Shown here: positions 8,763-17,896 of the stretch, piece after piece
Numbering within the stretch: position 1 is the stretch's first letter
Layout: the number at the start of each line of letters is the position of its first letter
From: an uncultured Aquimarina sp.
GTDB taxonomy: Bacteria; Bacteroidota; Bacteroidia; Flavobacteriales; Flavobacteriaceae
Assembly (NCBI GenBank): GCA_947502885.1
Contig: CANNBP010000017.1
Coordinates: 1-64,000, forward strand
Direction of reading: 5' to 3'
Length of the DNA: 64,000 bases
Position numbers and translations under genes: made by a program
Notes under the pieces: generated by a model
Databases searched by the model: none
Told to the model about the DNA's origin: nothing
What the model saw: only the letters and a program-made list of their open reading frames with translations

Positions 8763-9299
8763 ATGAATCAAGAACGCAAAAAGCGATCTATAAGACGCTA
8801 TACCAAGATCGACAAACTCAGCCACCGTAGATATCATCTTAATGATTTAAATACCCTTATCAAAGTCCTATATCCTTACAGAACTACTATTAATAAATAC
8901 AAAAGACTTTTAGAGCAAACCACCTTCACTAGCTCTCAAAAAGAGCTTATTGCAACTACTGCCCACAGTCTTACTGTCGTAAATGAACTATACCGAGATC
9001 AAGATACCTTTGGTAGATTTTATGTCACAAGAGAAGATATGTTTAATGCAATCTATATGCTGCAGAATGAATTACATTTACCAAAACAAGAATACCTATT
9101 ATCCCCCAATCTAAGATGGTTTTATAAAGAATTACAATGTTATTTTGAAGGCAAAGAATTTACCAACAAAGATATCCGTATCAGAATAGGCAAAGGAAAA
9201 AGTACTATATATCATCATCTTACCGAACTAGTAGACCGACAGTTTTTAGAAATCACCAATAGAAAACAATCCGGATTTATATACAAGATCATTAAATAG
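8763..9299 (+). CDS. Winged-helix DNA-binding protein of the element, copy 1
   Basis: 178 residues, basic. The N-terminal 40 residues are rich in Arg/Lys. The C-terminal ~60 residues (FTNKDIRIRIGKGKSTIYHHLTELVDRQFLE) look like a winged helix and resemble the C-terminal wHTH of the element's own primase-helicase (FTRREIRQKF...). The gene starts just downstream of the GGATC repeats, so it may bind them or the hairpin region behind it. A role in replication control, excision or copy number is inference. I do not recognise a named family. Confidence 0.65.
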   Translation: MNQERKKRSIRRYTKIDKLSHRRYHLNDLNTLIKVLYPYRTTINKYKRLLEQTTFTSSQKELIATTAHSLTVVNELYRDQDTFGRFYVTREDMFNAIYMLQNELHLPKQEYLLSPNLRWFYKELQCYFEGKEFTNKDIRIRIGKGKSTIYHHLTELVDRQFLEITNRKQSGFIYKIIK

Positions 9300-10000
9300 C
9301 CAAGTGACTCCTTCGTCGAATTTATTATTATGTACTTGTTCCTTACAGTCACAGCCCACATAAGCTGATCAAAGGAGTTCCTTCGTCACGTCGCAAGCTA
9401 TTTTTTGTTATTCCACAAATGCAGAAAAAGCATTTGTTCCATACCGTTACAACTTCCTCACCTTCGGTCGTCAGTCTGCACTACAAACAAATAGCCTTGC
9501 TTACGTTCCTCTCTCACCCGTAGCTACTCTTTTGCTTAAAAACAATATGGTACGCTATCGCTGAATACTAAATTAAGCAAAACCGCTACTACATGGGCTA
9601 CGCCGCTTGGTCGCAGCCTAGCCGATTATTTATGTTGAAGTTATTATTGTCATAAATCGGAAACATACATAATCGTCTGGCACACAAAACCACTACGTTC
9701 CCTTTTGTGTGTCGGCAGCTCCTCTACGCTTCGGCTACGCCTTTTGTTCTGCACGCATGCAGCTTATCTTCAATCGCCAGATGGCTATGATCATTATGGA
9801 AGCTGAAGGACAACCACAACAGCCGTTGCGCTCTTCAGCTTCAATAATAATCGTTTACTCATACGGCTAACATTACGGAAATTATTATTTTAGCTACGAG
9901 ATAGATAGATGACAGGTTGATCGTTCATATTTTTAACATTTTTGGATGCAGTACCGATCAAAAAGGGGGAGCGAGTAGATTTTTTACATAAGTGTATTAG
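9300..10000. other. Hairpin-rich non-coding end of element, copy 1
   Basis: About 700 bp without a convincing ORF. It holds a series of long-loop inverted repeats: GTGACT/AGTCAC (9304/9347), ACAAATGC/GCATTTGT (9415/9430), TTTTGCTTAA/TTAAGCAAAA (9530/9573), a 14-bp arm with one mismatch (9623/9662), GGCACACAAAA/TTTTGTGTGTC (9679/9703), GAAGCTGAAG/CTTCAGCTTC (9799/9833) and AATAATAAT/ATTATTATT (9843/9881). Loops are GC-richer and contain CTACG and CTTCG motifs. Candidates are a structured RNA, single-strand origin, transfer origin or recombinase accessory site. Confidence 0.6.
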
Positions 10001-10037
10001 ATTATGTATACCAGTATGCAGATACCCGAGGCAATAT
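10001..10037 (+). repeat. 37-bp direct repeat, internal att-like site
   Basis: Same 37-bp sequence at the junction of the two element copies. It is preceded by the element's non-coding end and followed by element-type rhs sequence, which is the arrangement expected for the joined ends (attP) of a circular form. Confidence 0.85.
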
Positions 10038-11058
10038 TAGACTCTCCTATACAGATGCCAATAAAGATGGTAGTATTACAGTAGATGAAATTTTTGAGGA
10101 GAATAACTACTATCCTTTTGGTCTGAAACACGAAAAGCTAAATCCTTTGGTGAGTTCGCTTAGAAATGATGTTGCCAGAAAGTTTAAATACAATGGTGTA
10201 GAGCAAGAAGAAGCACTAGGGTTAGATCTCTATGAGATGGAGGTACGACAATATGATCCGGCTATTGCAAGATTTACAGGGATTGATCCTGTTACACACC
10301 ACTCGATGTCTACCTATACTGCTTTTGATAATAACCCAGTATATTTTGCAGATCCTGCAGGAGCAAATGCATATCATGAAGGAAAAGGACAAGATGAAGA
10401 TAGATGGAAAAGAGATTCTGAAGGTAATTTAGAATATGTAAATGACGATGGAGGAGACGAAGTTGATTATGTTGACAATGTTGATGAGGATGGCAATGTA
10501 GAGTCTACAGAAGAGATGGAAGTTGAAACCACAACAGAAGAGTGTTCTACATGTGAGGTAGATATTAAGGCGAAAACACCTGGTTCAAGGTTTAATCTTA
10601 AAGCCGGTGGTGATCCTAGAATACAAGAGGCAGATTTAGATGATTTTGTTGGGGTAATTGTTGAAGCTATAGGAGAAGAACTAAATGTAAGCTCAGAGGT
10701 GATGTTTGCTGTAATGCTTGTTCTTGATCCTAAAAAAGCTGCAAAACAATTAAAACGAAAGGGAAGATCTGGTAAACAAGCTAGGTTGAAAGAATGGGCG
10801 AATGATCCAAAGGCTAGTAGTTCTGATAGAGGGTGGTTAAAGAATGATCAAAGACATATAGATACAGGGAATAAAAACGCTCTTAGAATACCAAGAAATG
10901 GACGAAAATCACCGGGTAGAAAGAAGAAAGATAAAGGCTATGAGTTAGCTCATAAAAATAATGCTCCAGCCAGCAAAGGTAATGGGTATAAAGGTTCTTT
11001 GGTCAAAAACCATGCAGAACATAAAGTAGAAACAAGAATACATCGACATAAATATTAA
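10001..11058 (+). pseudogene. Orphan rhs 3' end with type-8-like toxin tip, copy 2
   Basis: Same sequence as rhs codons ~830-1181, but without an rhs body. In frame upstream is a TAG at 9976-9978, and the first start-like codon (GTG 10147) is an internal Val codon of the full gene with no signal peptide after it. It is therefore most likely a silent tip cassette that can be expressed only if it recombines with the rhs body. Its intact reading frame shows that it has not decayed. Confidence 0.8.
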
Positions 11059-11070
11059 AAAAATAGAGTT

Positions 11071-11463
11071 ATGCACCCTAAACAAATAGAAAATTTGTTG
11101 AAATTAAATAATAAAGAGAGAGTAGAGTATTTTATTAGATATTGTGCGGATTGGGAAGAAGTATGGGGACTTGCAGTTAATGATTCTGATTGGATTATTT
11201 TTAAGGATACAGATGGAGATGAAATTTTCCCCTTATGGCCACATAAAGATTTGGCAGAATTTTGTTCTTTTAAGGAACATAAAGAAATGGGAGCTAAACC
11301 ATGTTCAATGTCTATTTATTCATTTATTGAAGATTATTTAAATGATCCAGATTTACAAGATGTTTATTTTGGGATTTTTTATAATGAAGAAAGAGAAGCT
11401 CTTGTTTTAAAAGGAGAAACTTTAAAGGAAGAATTAGAGGCAGAACTAGAGGAGTATGAATAA
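11071..11463 (+). CDS. DUF2750-family immunity protein, copy 2
   Basis: Identical to the gene at 4806-5198. Here it follows the silent orphan tip. Any expression would double the immunity dose for the active toxin of copy 1; no dedicated promoter is evident. Confidence 0.78.
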   Translation: MHPKQIENLLKLNNKERVEYFIRYCADWEEVWGLAVNDSDWIIFKDTDGDEIFPLWPHKDLAEFCSFKEHKEMGAKPCSMSIYSFIEDYLNDPDLQDVYFGIFYNEEREALVLKGETLKEELEAELEEYE

Positions 11464-11545
11464 ATTCCCCCCGCTACCCCCCGCTACCGCCGAGCTGTGC
11501 TGGGTGGCGTCAAAGCTTGTCGGGTATGAGTAAGCAATAAAAGAT

Positions 11546-11578
11546 AAACCCACAGCAGTACTGTTGTGGGTTTGTTGT
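11546..11578 (+). terminator. Terminator after toxin-immunity module, copy 2
   Basis: Same hairpin and T-rich tract as at 5281. Confidence 0.72.
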
Positions 11579-11588
11579 TTTGTAAAGG

Positions 11589-11718
11589 TTACATTTTTGA
11601 GTGTAAAAATGTAATTTGGTCAAAAAAGGAGGTTAAAAAAGGATAGAAATATCGTTGTAATAAACTGTATTATAGTTTATTGTGAAATCAGACTACATTT
11701 TTGTGTATGAAAATGTAG
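11589..11718. repeat. Paired 26-bp palindromes, copy 2
   Basis: Palindromes at 11589-11614 and 11693-11718, equivalent to 5324-5349 and 5428-5453, with the AATAAACT inverted repeat at 11659 between them. Confidence 0.65.
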
Positions 11719-11770
11719 TTGGATTATATATAATGTTTTTGATTTGTAGGAATATTATAGTTATTGTAAG

Positions 11771-12112
11771 TTATGAGAAAGCTTTTTTAGTTCTTACGTT
11801 TTGTAATAGACCATCAAGAGTATATAAAATACAATGTTTATCATCTTCGGAGAGATCATTAATTTGGTTTAACCTTTGTAGCATTACAGGATCTTTTAAG
11901 ATATTGGTTTGTTCTGTTTCTCCAAGTAGGTAACCAACTGTAGTATCTATTAATTTAGCAATACTTTGAGCAGCTTTAATTGAAGGAGACATCTCATCAC
12001 GTTCATATTTACCAATTACAGAATACGATGTACTTAGTAAATTAGCTAGTTCTCGTTGTGAAAGCCCTTTTGCTTCTCTACATTCTCTCAATTTTTTACC
12101 AAAAGTAGCCAT
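11771..12112 (-). CDS. XRE-family transcriptional repressor, copy 2
   Basis: Identical to 5506-5847 (113 residues, start ATG at 12112). The same divergent GGTATC control region separates it from the copy-2 primase-helicase. Confidence 0.85.
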   Translation of the reverse strand: MATFGKKLRECREAKGLSQRELANLLSTSYSVIGKYERDEMSPSIKAAQSIAKLIDTTVGYLLGETEQTNILKDPVMLQRLNQINDLSEDDKHCILYTLDGLLQNVRTKKAFS

Positions 12113-12125
12113 ATTTAATATCTTT

Positions 12126-12252
12126 TTAGGTATCAAACCATTGTATTTTACTGGTTTTAGCAAATATACAGACCTTAAACGGTAAAATGAAATCTTAAAA
12201 AACTTGTTGTTTGTATTTTAAAAAGTATCTTTATACCGAATTAGGTATCAAA
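12126..12252. promoter_or_regulatory. Divergent control region with GGTATC repeats, copy 2
   Basis: TTAGGTATCAAA at 12126 and 12241 and TATACC at 12233, as in copy 1. Confidence 0.5.
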
Positions 12253-12274
12253 AATATTTTTAAACTTTTTTCAA

Positions 12275-14824
12275 ATGACCCTGACCCAGTTAAAAAACAG
12301 TGTAGATATCGTGCATATCGCTCAAGAATTAGGTTTACAACCCGATAAAAATGGTAAATGCCTATGTCCTTTTCATAAGGATAAGAAACCTAGTTTACAG
12401 TTTAGTCAAAAGAAACAGATAGCAACTTGTTTTAGTGGCAACTGTTCTGCAGGTACGATGGATGTGATCGAGCTAGTCAAAAAATTCTACAGTTGGGAAC
12501 TGCCAGAAGCTGTAAAATGGTTAGAGAAACAAACGAGTAATTATTCTATTACAGATACTACAAAACCAATAGTAGAAGATTATGAAATCATTTATAAAAA
12601 GCTACAACCTAAATTATCCCAAAGTAGTAAAGCAAGAGAGTATCTAAAGACTAGAAACTTAGATTATAAAAAACTAGCTGCAGGATTTAATACTGGTAAA
12701 GAATATGACAAACTAAAATACTGTATTGTTTTCCCTCTGAGAAGTGAAAAAGGACAGATTGTATCATTGTATGGTAGAAGTATCTATGATAATGCTAAAT
12801 GCAAACATTACTATACTGCAGATAGAAAAGGATTATATCCTTGTTACCCGAATCCCAATACTAAACAACTAATCATTACTGAAAGCATTATTGATGCAGC
12901 CACACTACAGCAGCATTTTTATTTTTCAGATGAAACCGCAATATTAGCTGCATACGGTACAAATGGCTTAACTCCTGAACACTTCAAAGCCATATTACAT
13001 TTAAAACAATTAGAGAACATTGTTCTCTGGTTCGATGGAGACCACGCAGGTAGCAGTGCTACAGACAAGTATGCTAAGGAACTAAAAGAACTTGTACCCA
13101 ATGTAACGATCAGCAAAGTCGAAATGTTGGACAATGAAGATATCAATAGCTTACTAGATACTCACGAACCTGAAATCCTACACCATCTTTATGAAAAAAG
13201 AAAAGTAATCTATACGCCTACTGCAGAAAAGAAGATTAATATCATACCAAAACAGGTCAATGACCTGCCCAAGACCAAACCCCAATCTACCTATAGCTTA
13301 ACGATCCAACCGAATCACACGATCTATCAAGATGAAACCTTAAAAATAGATGTGTTTGGTAAGTTGGATATGAAAAACCTAGCCATGCTTAAAATGACTT
13401 TGGTGGTGTATAAAATCACTGAACTAGAACGTACCCCCAGTAGAAATACCATCGATCTATACCACGATGATGTAGTAGAAAAATTAGTACGCAAGATTGC
13501 AGAAAAACTGGAAGTCGGTACAAGTATCGTTCGTGCTGCATTAGACAAATTAACCAGGGCATTAGAAAGCCACCGATTAGACAAACAGAACGAGCAACCC
13601 CAACAAAAACAACGCTATAAACTACGAACCATCAGCGATGGTGAGCAACAGCAAACCATTACGTTATTACAATCAAAGGATCTTGTAGAGATCCTAACGA
13701 AACAATTACAAGCTACTGGAATTATAGGAGAAGAAAAGAATGCACTGTTCTTATTTACCATATTACTCAGTCATAAAATGCACAAAACCTTGCATGCAGT
13801 TGTACAAGGTACTAGCGGAAGTGGTAAAAGTCATTTGATAGGTAAAATAGCAGATTGTATGTATGATCAAAATAAGATCAAACGCTTTACCAGAGTTACC
13901 GATAAGAGTTTTTATAATTACGGAGAAACCGATTTATGTAACTGTGGGATCATCTTAGAAGATTATGACGGCCTTACCGAAGAAGCAGAACTCGCATGGA
14001 GAGAATTACAAAGCAATGGTAAATTATCCAGTAGTGTAAGTCAGAAGAATGAACAAACTGGAGAAATCACCACCGGAGAAAAATATGTTTTTGGACCGAT
14101 TGCTAGTTTAGTTGCTACTACTCATTTTAGAATCTATGAAGATAACGAAAGTCGTGTGTTTGTAATTGCTATTGATGAAAGCGAAGCTCAAACAGAAAAA
14201 GTACTCGAATATATGTCTCAAAAATCTGCGAAAATCATAACCGATAACCAGGAACTCGAAGCGCGAGAGGCTATACAAAATGTGGTGTATATGCTACAGC
14301 CTTATAAAGTCAAAAATCCCTATCGGTTAGAACTCCCCAAAACTACTAAGCAACGTAGAAGATTAACCCAAATGCTACATGATTATATTGAACAGATCAC
14401 TTTATTACATCAATATCAACGTCAAAAAGTTAATGATACTATGTTAGTAACGCAGTTACAAGACTTAGAAATAGCGATTGATTTAATGTTCAATAGTATC
14501 ATTCTAAAAACTGATGAATTAGACGGCATCCTTAGACAGTTCTATGAGAATCTAAAAAAGTATGTAGAATCCAAAGGAAAAGACTACCAATTTACACGTC
14601 GGGAAATACGACAAAAGTTTAGGATCAGTAAAACACAAATGCAACGCTATATAACAGAATTAGAAGAACTAGAGTATATACACAAAGCAGGTACAGGATC
14701 AAGGAATAGTTACAATTACAAAATAAGCTATTGGGATAATATAGAAAAGTTCAGAGCAGAAATACGAACATATCTCTACGATCAAATAGAAAACTACAAG
14801 CAAACAATACTACAAACTAGCTAA
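12275..14824 (+). CDS. CHC2/Toprim primase-helicase replication protein, copy 2
   Basis: Identical to the 849-residue protein at 6010-8559: CHC2 zinc finger, Toprim, P-loop ATPase and C-terminal winged helix. Two intact replication genes argue that the duplication is recent. Confidence 0.85.
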   Translation: MTLTQLKNSVDIVHIAQELGLQPDKNGKCLCPFHKDKKPSLQFSQKKQIATCFSGNCSAGTMDVIELVKKFYSWELPEAVKWLEKQTSNYSITDTTKPIVEDYEIIYKKLQPKLSQSSKAREYLKTRNLDYKKLAAGFNTGKEYDKLKYCIVFPLRSEKGQIVSLYGRSIYDNAKCKHYYTADRKGLYPCYPNPNTKQLIITESIIDAATLQQHFYFSDETAILAAYGTNGLTPEHFKAILHLKQLENIVLWFDGDHAGSSATDKYAKELKELVPNVTISKVEMLDNEDINSLLDTHEPEILHHLYEKRKVIYTPTAEKKINIIPKQVNDLPKTKPQSTYSLTIQPNHTIYQDETLKIDVFGKLDMKNLAMLKMTLVVYKITELERTPSRNTIDLYHDDVVEKLVRKIAEKLEVGTSIVRAALDKLTRALESHRLDKQNEQPQQKQRYKLRTISDGEQQQTITLLQSKDLVEILTKQLQATGIIGEEKNALFLFTILLSHKMHKTLHAVVQGTSGSGKSHLIGKIADCMYDQNKIKRFTRVTDKSFYNYGETDLCNCGIILEDYDGLTEEAELAWRELQSNGKLSSSVSQKNEQTGEITTGEKYVFGPIASLVATTHFRIYEDNESRVFVIAIDESEAQTEKVLEYMSQKSAKIITDNQELEAREAIQNVVYMLQPYKVKNPYRLELPKTTKQRRRLTQMLHDYIEQITLLHQYQRQKVNDTMLVTQLQDLEIAIDLMFNSIILKTDELDGILRQFYENLKKYVESKGKDYQFTRREIRQKFRISKTQMQRYITELEELEYIHKAGTGSRNSYNYKISYWDNIEKFRAEIRTYLYDQIENYKQTILQTS

Positions 14825-14848
14825 ATACTAAAAGAGGTCTATGACCTC

Positions 14849-14898
14849 GGATCGCTTTGGATCAGTTATGGATCGGATAAGGATCGCTTTTGGATCGG
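14849..14898 (+). repeat. Phased GGATC iterons, copy 2
   Basis: GGATC at 14849, 14859, 14870, 14881 and 14892; same array as at 8584. Confidence 0.55.
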
Positions 14899-15027
14899 TC
14901 AAATTACAATGGGTCAGTGATTTAACCACAAAAGCGGTCTTGCGATCCAAGACAAGTATAATTAGGGATAAAATCAGTACCCACCACCTTATCACATTAA
15001 TGTACAACACTCAAATACATACAACCA

Positions 15028-15564
15028 ATGAATCAAGAACGCAAAAAGCGATCTATAAGACGCTATACCAAGATCGACAAACTCAGCCACCGTAGATATC
15101 ATCTTAATGATTTAAATACCCTTATCAAAGTCCTATATCCTTACAGAACTACTATTAATAAATACAAAAGACTTTTAGAGCAAACCACCTTCACTAGCTC
15201 TCAAAAAGAGCTTATTGCAACTACTGCCCACAGTCTTACTGTCGTAAATGAACTATACCGAGATCAAGATACCTTTGGTAGATTTTATGTCACAAGAGAA
15301 GATATGTTTAATGCAATCTATATGCTGCAGAATGAATTACATTTACCAAAACAAGAATACCTATTATCCCCCAATCTAAGATGGTTTTATAAAGAATTAC
15401 AATGTTATTTTGAAGGCAAAGAATTTACCAACAAAGATATCCGTATCAGAATAGGCAAAGGAAAAAGTACTATATATCATCATCTTACCGAACTAGTAGA
15501 CCGACAGTTTTTAGAAATCACCAATAGAAAACAATCCGGATTTATATACAAGATCATTAAATAG
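15028..15564 (+). CDS. Winged-helix DNA-binding protein of the element, copy 2
   Basis: Identical to 8763-9299: 178 residues, basic N-terminus, C-terminal winged helix. Confidence 0.65.
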   Translation: MNQERKKRSIRRYTKIDKLSHRRYHLNDLNTLIKVLYPYRTTINKYKRLLEQTTFTSSQKELIATTAHSLTVVNELYRDQDTFGRFYVTREDMFNAIYMLQNELHLPKQEYLLSPNLRWFYKELQCYFEGKEFTNKDIRIRIGKGKSTIYHHLTELVDRQFLEITNRKQSGFIYKIIK

Positions 15565-16265
15565 CCAAGTGACTCCTTCGTCGAATTTATTATTATGTAC
15601 TTGTTCCTTACAGTCACAGCCCACATAAGCTGATCAAAGGAGTTCCTTCGTCACGTCGCAAGCTATTTTTTGTTATTCCACAAATGCAGAAAAAGCATTT
15701 GTTCCATACCGTTACAACTTCCTCACCTTCGGTCGTCAGTCTGCACTACAAACAAATAGCCTTGCTTACGTTCCTCTCTCACCCGTAGCTACTCTTTTGC
15801 TTAAAAACAATATGGTACGCTATCGCTGAATACTAAATTAAGCAAAACCGCTACTACATGGGCTACGCCGCTTGGTCGCAGCCTAGCCGATTATTTATGT
15901 TGAAGTTATTATTGTCATAAATCGGAAACATACATAATCGTCTGGCACACAAAACCACTACGTTCCCTTTTGTGTGTCGGCAGCTCCTCTACGCTTCGGC
16001 TACGCCTTTTGTTCTGCACGCATGCAGCTTATCTTCAATCGCCAGATGGCTATGATCATTATGGAAGCTGAAGGACAACCACAACAGCCGTTGCGCTCTT
16101 CAGCTTCAATAATAATCGTTTACTCATACGGCTAACATTACGGAAATTATTATTTTAGCTACGAGATAGATAGATGACAGGTTGATCGTTCATATTTTTA
16201 ACATTTTTGGATGCAGTACCGATCAAAAAGGGGGAGCGAGTAGATTTTTTACATAAGTGTATTAG
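15565..16265. other. Hairpin-rich non-coding end of element, copy 2
   Basis: Same inverted-repeat series as at 9300-10000, shifted by 6,265 bp. Its end abuts the resident rhs 3' end. Confidence 0.6.
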
Positions 16266-16302
16266 ATTATGTATACCAGTATGCAGATACCCGAGGCAAT
16301 AT
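16266..16302 (+). repeat. 37-bp direct repeat, right att-like site
   Basis: Third copy of the 37-bp sequence. The left flank is element DNA; immediately to its right the sequence changes from element-type rhs (ATTAGACTCTCC) to a diverged rhs version (ATAAGGTTATCG) that still encodes the same residues. Interpreted as attR, with resident rhs sequence resuming. Confidence 0.85.
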
Positions 16303-17896
16303 AAGGTTATCGTATACAGATGCCAATAAAGATGGTAGTATTACAACAGATGAAATCTTTGAGGAAAACAATTATTATCCTTTTGGTCTAAAACATCAAA
16401 AACTGAATCCTATTGTAAGTTCGCTTAGCAATCATATTGCTAAGAAATTTAAGTACAATGGTGTAGAGCAAGAAGACGCTTTGGGACTAGATCTTTATGA
16501 AATGGAGGTACGACAATATGATCCTGCCATCGCTAGATTTACAGGAATTGATCCTGTAACCCACCACTCCATGTCTACTTATACCGCTTTTGATAATAAC
16601 CCAGTATATTTTTCTGACCCTGCCGGAGCAAATGCATATCATGAAGGAAAAGGGCAAGATGAAGCAAGAGATGATTCGCATGGGAGAGCATTTATGTCTC
16701 AAGGGAGATATATTTCTGTAACCGATAGAGGGGGATTATCTACTGAGAATAGCCTTAAAAAAGAGAATGCTAGTAGTAGTGGAGATAATGGAGGTAAAAA
16801 AGACAAGAAGAAAAAAGTCACAATGATGACTGGAGATCTTGAAATGGAAGGAGTAGATGCTGATGAAGAAGCGGTTAATAAATCAAGTTCGAATAATACA
16901 GGAGATTTAGCATCCGGTATTGGTTCATATTTTGGATGGATGGGGTCATTTTCAGGTATAGCTTCGTATGTTTCAAGACCTCTTGGAAATGCTGATCCTT
17001 TTACATATGTTAAGATTTTTGATGCAGTATCAAATACAGGGAAGTCTTATTATATGCACAATCCTAATAGACAATATGACTTTGCAACTGCCAAATATAA
17101 AGAGAATATTCAAGGTCTATCGAAAGTGGGTAATATTCTTGCTTTTGCTTCAATGGGAGTAAGTTTAGTACAATACAAATATGATTCAAATTATGGCTAT
17201 TCATTTGGGAAATCAAAATATGCAAGAGAAACAGAATTAGGAGCGGATTTAATAATGACTAGAGTTGGAATGTCACCAAGCCCTTATGCTATAGGTGCAT
17301 CATTGTTCTATTTTTACGCAATGAAACCAGCAGCTATGAGTACTCAAAAAGTAATTGATTCTAGATTTGGTGGTAGTAGAGCCGCATGGAGAGCAAATAT
17401 GGGATTTAATCCTACAGGATCTGGCTATTGTTTTGTCGCAGGAACCAAAATAACTATGAGTGATGGGGAAACGAAAAACATTGAAGATATACAAGTTGGA
17501 GATCTGATAAAAACTTTTAACATAAAGAAGAAAAATATAGAGTTTAACAAAGTACTTAAAGTAGATTCTCCAACCCATAATAATTTAATTAAGATTTCGT
17601 TTGATAATTTAGCATATAACATTAACACTAAAGATCATCCATATTATGTTAAGAATAAAGGTTGGGCTTCATTTGATCCTGATTTAACTTTTAAAAACTA
17701 TAATTTTAAAGTTGCAAAATTAGAACTTGGTGACTTTTGTTATTTACTATCAAATCAAGAACTTGTAGAGGTGAAAGTTAGTTCAATAATTGAAGTTTCA
17801 GGTTTATTTACAACTTATAACTTGTCAGAAGTTGAAAAGAATAATAACTTTTTTGCAAATGGAATTCTCGTACATAATAAATATAATAACCGATAA
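16266..17896 (+). pseudogene. Displaced resident rhs 3' end with Hint-terminated tip
   Basis: The frame is continuous with the 37-bp site and encodes the Rhs core (RQYDPAIARFTGIDP, DPAGANAYHEGKGQDE) followed by a tip unrelated to the element's. The tip has a Ser/Lys-rich linker, a Gly/aromatic hydrophobic region (about nt 16910-17420) and a Hint/intein-like domain from Cys at 17429 (CFVAGTKI, TKDHPYY, ending in VHN). Only five residues (KYNNR) follow VHN, so no toxin lies downstream of the Hint domain; the active part may be the hydrophobic region before it. Joined to 1248-3772 the frame is intact and gives 1,372 residues, so this is the pre-insertion end of the gene. It now has no signal peptide or proper start. 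Confidence 0.82.

Larger units (their letters stand above)
3736..10000 (+). mobile_element. Rhs-tip-swapping replicon-like element, copy 1 (6,265 bp)
   Basis: This unit is repeated directly at 10001-16265 with an exact offset of 6,265 bp; all encoded proteins are identical in the two copies. It begins with rhs coding sequence (alternative tip) and ends in non-coding DNA (ending GTATTAG). Order: rhs 3' end, DUF2750 immunity gene, terminator, two palindromes, XRE repressor (-), primase-helicase (+), GGATC repeats, winged-helix gene (+), hairpin-rich region. No integrase, transposase, relaxase or partition gene is seen. The homology to the resident rhs begins exactly at the 37-bp sequence, as expected of an attP that carries a replacement 3' gene end. 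Mobility is inferred from structure. Confidence 0.8.
10001..16265 (+). mobile_element. Rhs-tip-swapping replicon-like element, copy 2 (6,265 bp)
   Basis: Direct tandem copy of 3736-10000 with no spacer. The rhs fragment at its left end is not fused to an rhs body: the in-frame TAG at 9976-9978 lies 30 bp before its first shared codon, so its toxin tip is a silent orphan. Its right boundary meets the resident rhs 3' end at 16266. A head-to-tail pair fits either a second integration at a regenerated site, unequal RecA recombination, or rolling-circle/dimer integration. Confidence 0.8.

Noticed and set aside
8576..8830. 84-aa ORF over the GGATC repeats
   Set aside because: Its frame runs through the iteron-like array and overlaps the start of the winged-helix gene; composition is repeat-driven.
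9300..10000. Integron attC or CRISPR-like array
   Set aside because: The inverted repeats differ from each other, no regular direct repeat or spacer pattern exists and no integron integrase or cas gene is present.
10147..11058. Independent toxin gene starting at GTG 10147
   Set aside because: The GTG is an internal Val codon of the full rhs gene, no signal peptide or promoter precedes it and the sequence is exactly the rhs 3' end; treated as a silent orphan tip.
3736..16265. Tandem repeat as an assembly artefact
   Set aside because: Cannot be excluded from sequence alone, but the outer junctions are different from the inner one and biologically consistent with att sites; a single insertion would give the same interpretation.
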